A stretch of DNA of 64,000 nucleotides from Hyalella azteca (lineage: Eukaryota > Arthropoda > Malacostraca > Amphipoda > Hyalellidae), in the NCBI RefSeq assembly GCF_000764305.2, contig NW_025945745.1, positions 1-64,000 on the forward strand, written 5' to 3'. The notes beneath the pieces were generated by a model. That model searched no databases. It was not told where the DNA came from and saw nothing but the letters and a program-made list of their open reading frames with translations. The translations under genes were made by a program, and so were the position numbers. How positions within the stretch are numbered: the first letter of the stretch is position 1; each line of letters opens with the position of its first letter. Positions 42,990 through 54,365 of this stretch are shown here, piece by piece.

Positions 42990-43570
42990 TGAGAGTGAGC
43001 GCCTTAGTTCATTTGAAAACCAATTTTGAGCATAAAATGTTTACAAAAAGCAGAGAAGAATTGTATTTTGACAAAAATTTAACATTGATTATTTGGGGTT
43101 GTGTTTTTAAAACATGAGGTTCCTCTATAGATATTATTTGTAGGATATGTGATTAAGTATCGCCAATTTTATGATAAATATACATATATACACTCCCACG
43201 TTTCCATTTTAGATGCAACTCTATTACACTAAATGTAATAAGTTGGTCGTTTTATTTTTGCCTCTATCATTAAGGTTATTCTAAGAAATTACAAACCCCT
43301 TCCTGCATTCAAAAAGTCTAAGAAACCTTTTGTTATGACAACATGCATCCCTGCTTGGTGTTGCTGGGATCGGTAATCCCTTATATTAGAGAATAACGTT
43401 GCAATTATCAAATACCGTATACCAAGAATGCAGCTCCTGTACTGACATTGTCCTATCTGCTATCATTATTATTATTGAAAATGATTCGTATCATTTCAGA
43501 AAAGACACATTAAAATTCCTATTAAACATTTGAATAGCATATCTTTGCATACTATAGGTAGTCAATTAGA
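42990..43570. other. Non-coding stretch, nothing recognised
   Basis: AT-rich; no ORF, tRNA or repeat boundary was seen. Confidence 0.4.
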
Positions 43571-43582
43571 TTAACTTAGCTC

Positions 43583-43845
43583 AGACGTTGTAGCAGGTGT
43601 TAGCAGAGCGCATTATCATAACATAAGTTAGTAGGTAGGGCATATTACCATAACATACGTTAGCTACGTTAGCATAGCGCGTTCTCACATTAGCACACAT
43701 TAGCAGAGCAAGTTAGCATACATTACCAGAGCACAATAGCACACATTAGCATTACACCGTAGCAAACTTTAGCCTTGCACATTGCTACACGTTAGCCAAA
43801 AATGTTGCTCATCTTAGCAGTGCCTGTTAGCAAACATTAGTCCAA
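43583..43845 (+). repeat. Degenerate TTAGCA minisatellite
   Basis: A ~22-bp unit close to CATTAGCANAGCACGTTAGCA repeats for about 260 bp with many substitutions. It is not the arthropod telomere repeat (TTAGG). Confidence 0.8.
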
Positions 43846-44139
43846 CCAGTCGTGTCAACAATTTTGGGACAAATTTTTAAATGAATTTTTTTCATAGCAG
43901 GTATAATAAGCATAAGTTGGACATTTCAATCATGAAAAAGCTAAGATAATACTCTTTAGCGAGCGCTGTCAGATTTAACTTAGATCTTAACTAGCGCGAT
44001 ATATACTCATTTTTTGCACATTTTATTGCATAAGTTTATATAATAGAAACCAAGCTTGACCTTTTCAAAAACGAAGCTATATATTCAAAATACACTACTG
44101 CAAGCGCATAGGGCAGTGTTTGTAACTATAACTTCTTGA

Positions 44140-44590
44140 ACAATTTTACGGCCGGGCTCACAGCCCGTCTCCAAGTTTCAGTGAGCTTAAAGTTGCTCTA
44201 ATTGATCAATGCAGCTTGAAGAAAATTTACACATGCGTTCAGAAAGACCTAACAGTGATATTCAGGCCGTGATAATTTTTTTCAATTTCGCTTTCCTTTG
44301 CGAGTTATGCTGTCCTAAATTTGTCGTGAGCCTAATATATATCCAATCCATCTGCACAAGCTTTCTCATATTACTAGAAAAATTTCGTTTTTAATTTGGT
44401 AATTATCACTTAGTTTCAATTTCATAAACTTATGCGTGGAAAAAGTGCTATGAAACTTAGTTCTGTAAATTTGTTTTAAAATATCGTACACAGTGTCAAA
44501 TCGATATGTCAATTGCAAAAAAAATCCCTCAACGAAGAGTTTACCCTAAATTAGGAATTGAATTGAAAACGAAATCCAGCGTAGAGCGGA
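44140..44590. repeat. Partial foldback-family copy and AT-rich flank
   Basis: ACGGCCGGGCTCACAGCCCG, TTTCGCTTTCCTTTGCGAG and similar words resemble the left arm of 47807-48588. The right arm is missing. Confidence 0.55.
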
Positions 44591-44606
44591 TGCGGATAGG
44601 AAAAGA

Positions 44607-45000
44607 ATGAACGTCTCCTCTATGACAAACAAGAGCATCTATTTGGAAAGCATTGAACCAACTCAACTTCTAAATCTGATCTTTGATCATGAAGTTTTGA
44701 ACGAGTGTTGTTGTTACCAGAAGTATGTGAACTGGCGCCACATGTGGTTGTCGATGCCTGCGCTGCCAGTGCCAAACTTGCATTGTTGTCTCAGCAGAGC
44801 AAAACCTACTAACATAGGAGACAGAGATATGTAAAATCTAATTTTAAAATGTAAATTTATTGGTAAACTGAGTTATATTTTGACTGTTTACCATCGGCAT
44901 TCATAAAATTGTGAAGCAATGCATATGCTTAATTTGCATTTAGAAATTGTATGTTGACCCTAGAAAAAAAATATGTTCTCGATTGCCACTATGTGGCTAG
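44607..45000. other. Non-coding stretch, nothing recognised
   Basis: A 75-codon ORF at 44607-44834 has no motif and no splice context. I see no gene. Confidence 0.4.
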
Positions 45001-45429
45001 GTACAGCATAAATAAAGTCAAAATAATATTGATGTTGATACCTCTAGTTATATTTCCAAACACTCTAGTTATATTACCAAATTCCAAACCTCAATTCAAA
45101 ACTATGCAGGAATCCTAACTGATTGGACTTGGGACACACTACACTCAGGAAGATGTATATAAATGGGGAAATTTCCCGTGCATAAATAGTTTTTTGAAGC
45201 CCTAGGTCAGCGCAGTTTGCGCGAAGTAATCTAATTATATTTTCTTTGTGCAGGCGTTCGCGCAAATCATGGTCATCAATTCCACACTGCACGGGCCGCG
45301 GTGCCGTCAGACACAGTTCTGATTTAGACACAGTTTTCATCTGGATGGAATGGCAACATCGTCAGTAGATTTCAAGTAATGCTGAAGCCAGCGTTGCCAG
45401 ATGGTATATTTCTATACCAGATATCACAA

Positions 45430-45515
45430 ATCTGGTATTTTCAGAAGGTGTCTGGTATGAATATTTTAGATCTGGTATATATGCCTAAATCTGGTATTTT
45501 TCTGGTATTTTCTGA
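45430..45515 (+). repeat. Clustered TCTGGTAT motifs
   Basis: TCTGGTAT occurs five times in 85 bases, just after CCAGCGTTGCCAGATGGTAT (45388). CAGNGTTGCCA is a common transposon terminus in arthropods, but no opposite end was found. Confidence 0.7.
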
Positions 45516-46229
45516 CTTACTGCAAATTTACTGCATTAAGTTCCACCTCTGAAGTTTGAACCTCCTCCAGCAAAGGCGTGGATTATATTATTATTTATAT
45601 AGATTGCCTTCAGAGCGGCGCGATTAGAGCTTTCCCGCCATTTTTGGAACTGCAAGTTTACCGCTTGATGAAATAACCCCAATCTAATCGTTAACATTTA
45701 ACAAAAGTGCTTGCTATTTAATTTAACATGCAAACAGATGTCATGTCAACCTGAACTCGAACACCACAGCAGAGTATTTTATGCAGTTAATGAATTTTGC
45801 AAACTTTGCTGGAAGAGAGATTATTGAATTTTAGAAAAAAGGCAGGATAATTCAATGAAGGGTGATGGCAGAACTGCAATCTTGATACTCTATTGTGATT
45901 CATGCTATGATAAACTATGTAACAATTTTCATATGATAGTTATGATTTTTGCACATTCAAAGTACACATGACATAACATAACGCACCCAGATTTGGAAAC
46001 CATAATTGCTCAAATGAAGTAAAAATAAATACAGACCATTGACTTATCTTGCAAATATATACATATATATATATATTCATATTTTGTATCGCATAGTATA
46101 ATTATGCTCTGTAATTATGCCACATTGACCTAATTTGTATAGTCCATTTACGGCTTATGCGCATTGTTATTAGGTATTGATCATGTTGATTTCGCCGGCC
46201 GGGAGGATGTCGGTAATGTAGTCCCAACA

Positions 46230-46535
46230 TTAGCATGCAGGATTGTACTGTTGACGTACAGGTTCATACCCTACTTGCCGCAACCAGTCCAGTCGTTCAT
46301 TAGAAGGCACCGACGGCACATCTAAAGCCATGTTGCCTTCTTTAGTTCTGTAATTCATGTTTGATTGAATTGTGATCCATGAATGAATATTCATTACTGT
46401 GCTGACTCTTAGAACCTGAGTCCTAAGTTGACGCATTAGCAATCTAGTTAACTCATTTCCAACCCAACACAATGCGGATACACGTTTGTGTGTAAGGTAA
46501 GTGTGATCACGAAATTTGCGTTGCTGCACGTCCAC
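46230..46535 (-). CDS. Unidentified 101-codon ORF
   Basis: The frame is open for 101 residues (MDVQQRKFRDHTYL ... VRQQYNPAC) and is basic and hydrophilic. I recognise no domain. It lies inside the 1.5-kb insertion relative to 14.8 kb, so it may be a transposon exon or chance. No splice sites stand out. Confidence 0.15.
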   Translation of the reverse strand: MDVQQRKFRDHTYLTHKRVSALCWVGNELTRLLMRQLRTQVLRVSTVMNIHSWITIQSNMNYRTKEGNMALDVPSVPSNERLDWLRQVGYEPVRQQYNPAC

Positions 46536-47806
46536 ATTTAAACTATTTTAGCTTTCTAAAAGTAAGGCGCATTTTTTTACCGGCATGGTACGGTGCACCG
46601 CGCAGGTCGTTAAAATGACAATAAAATATCCCGCTCACCTGGCACATCTTCCTGACCATGGGGGACACAAAATATACACTTGACACACTACACAGTATAT
46701 GTAAAGATAAATGCAAATGAAAATAAAACAACAAAAATCACATTGACAAGTTGTTTAATGATGTGGCCAGGGCATAGTGACAAAGTGGCTCTAGTTATAT
46801 TTCCAAACACTCTAGTTATATTACCAAATTCCAAACCTCAATTCAAAACTATGCAGGAATCCTAACTGATTGGACTTGGGACACTGGACACAAAATATAA
46901 ACTTGACACACTACACACTGTGTAGTGTGTCAATTTTGGTGGAAGTGTGTTAGTGCACAGTATATGTAAAAATAACTGCAAATGAAGAAAAAACAACAAA
47001 AAAATTACATTGACTATTTGTTTAATGATGTGGCCACTGGCCAGGGTTTCAAGAAAAATAATATAACTTTAATATGTAAGAGATAATAATAGTGAACTAA
47101 AATGATGGGATTTTGACTACCGTACCTAAATTCAAACCTTGGCTGGCCCACAAACCTACTCCTACCTCTTCTAATTGAGAGAAGAGGAGGGGGGAGGGGC
47201 GAGAAAGCCAGCCGGGTTCTTGACTCTGGGCGGGACCCTCGCTAAATATACTCGAGGTATATGAAGTATAGTCCAAGATCAAGTTGAACGTGAATTATCA
47301 ATTATTATTTGCCGATTAACTTTACGCAATCAAGGGCGATGAACACTAGAGATGTTCACTAGATGAACGCAGCTGACTCTCTCTTTTTTTTTATCAACAA
47401 AGCTTCCGCAGAAAACAACTCTACCGAAAAATGCGTACGTAAATCCGGAAATTGCAACGGATCAAATCAAGCTCATTTACTTAGTGCGTAATGGCAGCAC
47501 CATCGTTGATTAGGTAGGTGTGGCCAATCGCCGCTCCTTGCAATATTCGTTATTTGATTACAGGAGTTCTTGAAGCTAATCATTTTATTGGATCGATCCA
47601 AGCTCATAGCTTGAACGTAGCTAGAAGCTTTTATTGGATCGATCCAATATAAAACATCTGGTTGATATCTGTGTAAATGTCCTGATGAGCTTTATTATTA
47701 ACCCAATTCCAGTAAAAACTAATGAGAAAATAAATAAAATTATCAATGAATAAAATTTGTGAATTGTGAATGGGCTCGCAAGGTAGAATTATCGCGCGAA
47801 TAATTG

Positions 47807-48588
47807 ACGTCTTGGACAAATTTACGGACGGACTTGCGCGGCCGGTCTCGCGGCCAGACTCCAGATTCCGTTTACATCAAATATCTCCCAAAGTACTGAA
47901 CGTAGCTCGATTAAACTTGGTGCACGTATTCAATATGGCCTGACGGTGGGCGATGTCAAGCTAGTGACAATTTTTTCTAATTTCGCCTTCATTCGTGAGT
48001 TATATGACGAAACGTGCCGAAATTTGCAATGTACAAAAAAATTTCTCCCTAAGTACTGAAAATATTTTAATGGAATTTTGAATATGAATTTTTGAATACT
48101 CAACGGTGATGTTTAGCTCGTGAGAATTTTTTACAATTTGCCTTCGTTCGCGAGTATTTTTCTCTTTTCCCTCATTCGTGATTTAAACAGCAAAATTGTG
48201 CTTAAATTCGCAGTGTACACGATATTTCTTCTAAAATACTGAACAGATTTGAACGAAACTTTGCATATAGAAACCTAACCTCCCAACGGTGATGTTTAGC
48301 TAGTGACAATTTTTTCGATTTTGCCTTCGTTTGCGAGTTATACGGATATACGGAGAAACGACCGGCTTCTCAGGCCGATTTTTTAACTTGCATTGACCAA
48401 GAGCCATGTACGTAAAGCCGTGTAACTCGCAAACGAAGGCAAAATCGAAAAGCTTGACATCACCGTCAGGCCATAATGCATACGTGTACCAAGTTTCATC
48501 GAGGTACGTTCAGTACTTTGGGAGATATTCGATGTATACTGAATCTGGAGTCTGGCCGCGAGACCGGCCGCAAATTTGTCCGAGACGT
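47807..48588. mobile_element. Foldback element with 9-bp target-site duplication (best copy)
   Basis: The ends are ACGTCTTGGACAAATTTACG and the inverted AAATTTGTCCGAGACGT. The exact duplication GAATAATTG lies at 47798-47806 and 48589-48597, and the paralogous site at 5388-5396 has it once. The whole 782 bp folds on itself, with arms sharing GGCCGGTCTCGCGGCCAGAC and CAGTACTTTGGGAGATAT. Long terminal inverted repeats plus a 9-bp duplication resemble non-autonomous Mutator elements; no transposase is encoded, so this is inference. Confidence 0.88.
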
Positions 48589-48639
48589 GAATAATTGAGG
48601 CTCACGCCTGTTGGCAGGCGGACTAGTATAAACTCTGAG

Positions 48640-48990
48640 GCGTATTGCACAGGCGTTTTAACGTGCGTCTACTTGGCATATTGCACAAGCGTTCTACCTG
48701 GGGTGTTACACAGGAGGTTTTTAACATGCGTTCTACCAGGTGTGTTGTTTTTACCGGTTTTTAACACACGTTCTACCAGACATGTTGCAAAGGTGTTTTC
48801 ATACGAGGTTTATCAGGTGTGTTGGAAATGCGTTTTAACACACGTCCAATCAGTCGAATTCTAATTTTTTCAACAGGTTTCATAACAAACAAGTTGCATA
48901 GGCACTTTAACAAACGACCTACCAAGCGTGTTGTAAAGACGATTTGTAACACGCGTTCTACCAGGTGCGTTATAACGGCATTTTAACATT
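48640..48990 (+). repeat. Degenerate ~38-bp minisatellite
   Basis: Repeated GTGTTGCACAGGCGTTTTAA and CACGTTCTACCAG words run for about nine units. Copy 1 of the duplication has one or two units (5442-5490). Confidence 0.8.
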
Positions 48991-49999
48991 CAATGTTGCG
49001 TGAACTGAAGAATTCGCAATAGATGGTCGATGTGATGGCAAGGTTAAATTTTCCTTATCACGATCTAAGCCAACTCACTGAAATGCCATACACTGTTTCT
49101 CAAATGGCAAATTCTGGAATAATATATAATTGAACTGATTTTTGTAACAATTCATGCTGTGTTTCCATCATGATTATTACATGTTCTAATGACTATCTGA
49201 TGTAACTTCTCTGCGTTTTATTAGGTTAGGCTTATATCAAACTCGATACTCTTAAATATCATGAGCTCGTGACCACATTAGTCATCCCTGTCCTGAATTA
49301 TTCCTAATGGCGACAGCAGATAATTTTATGTTACAAATATTGCGATCAATTATGAAAATTCGGACAATTTCTAGTCACAATGTGTCCACTTAAGATCGAA
49401 ACACCGTGTTTATTGACACTCGTTGCCACGAGATTTTTAAACTATATTATATTAATAGTTTGAAATGTATTGACACAAGCGGGGTAATTTTAGTGCCTGC
49501 AACACCCGCCCTCCTGACGCTGCCGACCTCGAACTGCCCCAAGTAGAGCTGCTCACTCAGTACCTCCTGGCCGCCGACACCCAAGCCCTCGTCAGCAGTC
49601 ATGAAGTGAACCTCGCACGTCACGGTCCTGACGAAGGCGCCGATGCTGCTGATGTTGCGCGCCCTGCAGACGTCGCCGCGCGTCCTCTGTCGCCGTCACC
49701 TGTCAAGCGGCAACTCTCGTCCTACAGTTCATTCTTGAGGAGTGATGACGTCATGTATTTCAGTCCACATCGAAATCGCTCACACGTTCACGAGAATTGC
49801 TTCCGTGTTTAGCAATTAAAATTAAAAAGCAATTGGAATAAGATTGTATCATGCATTCTTCATTATTTATCCTACCTGTCACCTACTCTTACATTTTTCG
49901 CGAGTAGTAGTGATGTTAATTGTTGTACTATTTTTTATACACCGAAGTATTTATCGAGCGATATTTATCAAAAATAAAAAATATTTACATATTCTCGTC

Positions 50000-50410
50000 A
50001 GGACTTCTGGCCTGCAACACCTCGCTGTCCTGCAACTCTCATAATAAATAATAATAATAGCGGTTTCAGCGTTTATTAGGCCGTAGGCCTGTCGCAGATT
50101 CTTAACATCGCAGAACATTCACAGCATTTTGCGGTCTCGAACTCGCAACTCACCGCTACAATTCTGCTGTGCTTGACCGCCCGGCCTCCTCGCCGATTCT
50201 GACTAAAAACTGGTGCACAGAGCTGGGATCGAACCCGCGCCTCTCTGCGCCAATCTTGGTACTCTGAACTTTAACCACTGGGCCACCCTGCCAGTCTCGT
50301 CAGGACTTCTGGCCTGCAACACCTCGCTGTCCTGCAACTATCGTCAAGACTTCTGGCCTGCAACACCTCGCTGTCCTGCAACTCTCGTCAGGACTTCTGG
50401 CCTGCAATGC
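50000..50410 (+). repeat. 41-bp minisatellite, split by a SINE
   Basis: Units CTCGTCAGGACTTCTGGCCT plus GCAACACCTCGCTGTCCTGCAA occur at 49994 and at 50296, 50340 and 50386. The SINE entered inside the array. The paralogous site (7079) has one unit, GGCAGGACTTCTGGCCTGCA. Confidence 0.85.
50041..50294 (-). mobile_element. tRNA-derived SINE, family 2, copy 2
   Basis: Minus-strand A box TGGCCCAGTGG (50284-50274) and B box GGTTCGATCCC (50236-50226) are both consensus. The 3' end is an (ATT)n tract at 50041-50059. The flank repeats TCTC on both sides. Together with 23180-23453 it defines a ~250-bp family with a shared non-tRNA body. Confidence 0.9.
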
Positions 50411-51222
50411 TGTTGCAGTTTTGCGAGTCTCCAGCCACGGGTGAGGTGAACTCGTTACCTTCTTGGTGCAACTACATAATTTAATGGGAAATTAAAGTTG
50501 CTGTTTTCTGATTTTTAATGATTAAAGTAAGAACAGAGGATACATAGTTTATTACAAAGGATCAATTGATATAATTCTGTCACTGCTTGAGTTGTCTATA
50601 AATTAGGAATAATTAAGAAAGACTATTTATGAGGAAATTCGAGCATTGAAAACAAACATGGAATAGCTAAGAAGTTGAATATTTCTGAGGATCATGGATG
50701 GATTCTTAGTTTGCTGAAGCTGTTACGAATAAATGTTATAATTACCATCAAAAGAAAATGTAATACTTGCAACCAGGAACACCAGGCATGCACGCTTTAA
50801 AATACTTGTTATTTCAAGGCATGTATTATTATTATCAGCATACAATATTTTGTTTCAATTGTTAGGATTTGAATCAAAGGAATCAGTCCCTAAGCAGCAA
50901 AATTAGGAATAAATTGATACCAATTTATGAACAAAACATTTTCTGGAAATAAGACACTCGAAAAACTAAAATCCCTTAAATTTTATGACATCATTACGTT
51001 GGGGCTAGTTTAGCATCAACAAATCTTATTCATTTAAATCTGCCAAGCAAGAACGTAAAACAAATGTTGACACCAACGAATGATGAAACTCAATGAATCG
51101 AAGAAATTGCAAGTTTTACACACTCACTGAATTACTGGTAAAGTCAATCAATTGCATAACAATACAAGAGTGTATTCTGGTATCAGAAAACCAGCAGCAA
51201 AGTTAGTAACCATCAGTCAGTA

Positions 51223-52220
51223 AAATAAATTTTTTAATCTATTAGATATGCAAACTTTTCAAATCTTTCTATTGCATTATGTAGCCTCAGTATTAGGCCT
51301 TTAATGCCCATTGACAAAATTTTTCTATGTCAAATAGTTTTCGAGTTGTGGGGGTCTTTGTTGAAAAAACGAAAAGTGGTCTAAGTTACCCCGCCGGTCT
51401 AAGTTACCCCATTTTACGGTACCGCGTTTACCCTACTTTTCCAAAATAACACTTTTCACACTTTTTTTCAGCAATTTTTCAGAGATAGTAAATGTTTGAT
51501 TTCTTGACTAGCTTTATAATATACATAATAGATAGTAATATGAACTGATTCTAAAAAATATCTGGTTTGCAATTATGGTTAACAACAATAACGGTAGTTA
51601 GTTACTTACAGCCTTAGTTACAGGCTACAGATATATACAGCCTACAGCATTGCACCTTTAGTACTCTAACTGTTAATTTGTTGGAGTAAGCTAGAGAAAT
51701 TGCATTACATGCTTCTACAAGTGTAGGCTGTGTTACTGTGTTGCATAGAAGCATGAAGCATCATGCTCTCTTTCTCTCTAGACTCTAGAGTCTAGTCTCT
51801 ACCTAATAAGAAATAAGTAGCCTAGGCGCTAGGGCCCTCCCGGCCCTACGTCGCCCAAGGCTATAATAACTTCTGGCGTACCAAATGATAATTATGATAT
51901 CAAACATGGATTAATGGCAAGATAAGTCAAAAGTTTGACACTGCTTTTGACACCAATTCAACAGCATAAATGATGCGGTAGAGTGTAGAAACTAGAACGC
52001 TACCAGCATGAATTCAGTCTGATTCAGACATCGCATATTCGCATTCATGTTGAATTTTAATCCAAGGGACGCACCAGCTATGGGCAAACCATCCGAATTG
52101 CCACATATCATGCAGAACACTATCAACCAAATGACAGAAAAATATACATTTGATTTCATAACATTAATATTTTTAGCGATTTACTCTCCATTCTCTTATT
52201 TCTCTACATACCGAGTACCG
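51223..52220. other. Non-coding stretch with a MITE end
   Basis: Only a right-hand fragment of the 182-bp MITE (TGAACTGATTCTAAAAAATA at 51541) is recognised. GGTCTAAGTTACCCC occurs twice near 51378-51408. The ORF at 52047-52253 has no motif. Confidence 0.5.
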
Positions 52221-52221
52221 A

Positions 52222-52305
52222 CTTCTTCTTTTCGGGGTGTCTACACTGGGTAGACTTAAAGCCACAGGTCGACCTCGAGGACGGCCGTTGGGCCTGAGAG
52301 CCTGT
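52222..52305. repeat. Copy of the sequence upstream of LINE ORF1
   Basis: It matches 38396-38495 in the same orientation. Here it lies beyond the 3' end of the LINE fragment at 52621-54365, with about 315 bp between them. Confidence 0.6.
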
Positions 52306-52526
52306 ATTGTGTTTAAATTCTTCTAAGTAGGTAACCACTGAATTCTTGTTTATTGTAGGTCAGTGGATACAGTGGCTCAGGATGCAAACTGTGGAAAACA
52401 GGGCAAACATGGCACAAGAAAATATCCACAAGCATGAGCCGCTGCTCAGACAGGATCCAACTACTTTTCATATCAAACTAGAAGAATGAATTACAAATAT
52501 GACAAAATAGGCTATCTAAATATATC

Positions 52527-52624
52527 AGCTGTATTTACAATTCAGTTTAGTTTTTACAATTTAACCTAGTTAAAAATAGCTGTATTTACAGTTCAGTTTA
52601 GTTTTTACAATTTAACCTAGTTAA
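52527..52624. repeat. 51-bp direct duplication at the LINE 3' end
   Basis: AGCTGTATTTACARTTCAGT followed by TTAGTTTTTACAATTTAACC occurs at 52527-52577 and 52578-52624, immediately after the RNase H stop codon on the minus strand. It may be the LINE tail. Confidence 0.7.
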
Positions 52625-54365
52625 AGTTCACTCAGTCTACCTGACTTCAGAATAAATGTGGTCAGAAACTGAAAGATCTTACGTTGTACATCACTGTTAT
52701 AATTCCCTCCGCCCAGGAGGTCACGTATAGTAAATGGTACATTTAAAAATCTTAAATTAGTCTCCAGTTCTTGTCTGGGCTGTACATGACGTTGACATTG
52801 CAATAGGAAGTGCTCATTTGTATCTGTTGTGCTGCAGGTGATGCATTGATCGGAGTCGCTCATGTTGAACCTATGGAGGTGGCTTCTGACACCAGCATGT
52901 CCTATTCTTAGTCGGGCAGCTGCGCACTCCAGTCTTCGAGACTTCAAACAGAGCCAAGGACGCAGTCTAGGTTCCTCCATGATGTTGTTCAGAAAAATTC
53001 CCTTCTGGGAGTGAGTAACAGAAGCCTTCCATGTTTTGGTCCAGTGCTCATGTAGTTTGTGTCTCAGGCCAGTGAGAGTCTCTTCAAAGCTTAGGTTACT
53101 CTTAGCTGACTGGGTGCTGAGGTGACCCATGTTGGCAGCCCTGTCTGCCACCTCGTTTCCTCTTATACCGGAGTGTCCTCGTACCCATTGCAGTACTGTT
53201 TGGGCTTGTCGTCCGTGGATCAGATCTTGGATTTGGAATACATACTCCCTAAAGGAAGGGCTGATGGTGTTATTGATAGCTTGCAAAGCTGACCGGCAGT
53301 CTGTTAACAGTAGAATATTTCTTGTACTCATCCATGGGTCTAAGCTACAAAACTGTAGGGCTTTGAGTATGGCGAAGAGTTCTGAGCCAATGACTGAGTG
53401 GGCAGGGTTCAGCTTCCATGTAGTGGCCCTCTGGACAATTGGTATATACATGGCAGCTGCTGTGGAGCCACTGCTGAGTTTTGAACCATCAGTGTAAATA
53501 TGCACATAGCTTGAAAAATGATCCCTGCAGTACTCGCTGAACATTCCCCTATTGATGCCTGGAGGGGCATTGTGGCTGCAAGTGCTCTGGGTGGAAAGCT
53601 GAATATGAGGTTCCAGGCTGAGGTGTGGAGGAATGGGTGAAATGTTGGGGGTTGGTATTCTTTTAAAACCAGGTATGCCTAAGCAGGTTAGGAGGTCTCT
53701 GGCCCTTGCAGAGAACTATTAGCAACATTGTGGTCCGAGGCACCCACCTCATGGCAGATCTCATTTCCATGTGTACCCTGAGGGCATCGAGGGGGAGGAA
53801 TGTGGGCTTCAATCTCAAGGGAAGAAATAGGAGATGTGCTACGGGCACCAAGAACAATTCTCAATGCGCTGGACTGTATGACTTTAATTTTCTGAGCTTG
53901 TTTTACAGGGATATCACCAAGCTTGAACAATATGCTGCCATATTCGAGCTTGCTACGAATGAAACTGATGTATACCTGTCTCTTATACACATCTAGATGT
54001 GTATAAGAGACAGGCCCAGAACCCTCTGCACGGGGACATTCTCAACTGCCCTGTTTAAGATAAGGACATTTAATGTTGGGACATTACGTTTCTTAGTGAA
54101 GAGCTGGAGGGAGCATTTTGATGGGTTAATAGTGAAATGCCATTTTGTTAGCCAAGAACTCAGAACATTTAGATAATTTTGCATCCTCTGTTGCGCAGCT
54201 TCAACAGAGTTGGAGGTGGTGACCAATGTGATGTCATCAGCATAGGAGAGAGTTTTTACATGTTGGGATCTTGGAAGGTCACTTAGCATTATGTTAAAAA
54301 GTGTCGGGGAGAGCACTGCACCTTGAGGGAGTCCCCTATCTAGGGATTTCTTCTCGGAGATTATC
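52621..54365 (-). pseudogene. LINE ORF2: RT catalytic core, RNase H and C-terminal CCHC
   Basis: From 54365 down: LDRGLPQGAVLSPTLFN and the catalytic LSYADDITLV (RT), then an adapter sequence at 53976-54013. Next are IYISFIRSKLEYG-type RT thumb sequence in two frames and, in the frame 53544-52621, an RNase H domain with YIHTDGSK-like IYTDGSKLSSG, ELFAILKAL, LLTDCRSAL and VRGHSGIRGNEVADRAA. Asp, Glu, Asp and His/Asp are all present. Last comes RLRIGHAGVRSHLHRF and CITCSTTDTNEHFLLQC. The RNase H part is intact over 307 residues. Endonuclease and the first RT motifs are absent. Confidence 0.9.
53976..54013. other. Nextera mate-pair junction adapter (assembly contaminant)
   Basis: CTGTCTCTTATACACATCT is followed directly by its reverse complement, AGATGTGTATAAGAGACAG. 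These are two Tn5 mosaic ends back to back, exactly the circularisation junction of Illumina Nextera mate-pair libraries. About 60 residues of RT thumb expected between VPVQRVLG and YISFIRSKLEYG are missing here. Confidence 0.97.

Larger units (their letters stand above)
45001..47390. repeat. Partner of 14703-15330, interrupted by ~1.5 kb of other sequence
   Basis: The matching parts are 45001-45137 and 46662-47390. The extra sequence between them starts and ends with TCAGGAAGATGT in inverted orientation (45145 and 46645). A second partial copy of the left part follows at 46790-46960, containing the palindrome TTGACACACTACACA/TGTGTAGTGTGTCAA at 46910-46942. Within the insert I see no identifiable protein; ORFs at 45074-45340 and 46230-46535 (minus) are unidentified. 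Confidence 0.7.
47390..51222 (+). repeat. Segmental duplication, copy 2 (partner 5220-7885)
   Basis: It is collinear with copy 1, but has a 782-bp foldback insertion, an expanded ~38-bp minisatellite, a SINE and an expanded 41-bp minisatellite. It has single units where copy 1 has the 54-bp and 24-bp arrays. Confidence 0.85.

Noticed and set aside
43583..43845. Internal telomeric repeat
   Set aside because: The recurring word is TTAGCA in ~22-bp units, not TTAGG or another known telomere hexamer.
53129..53497. Plus-strand 122-codon ORF
   Set aside because: It is antisense to the intact RNase H frame of the LINE.
53688..54316. Proteins ending LSLIHI or starting MYKRQ
   Set aside because: Those residues are translated adapter sequence, not biology.
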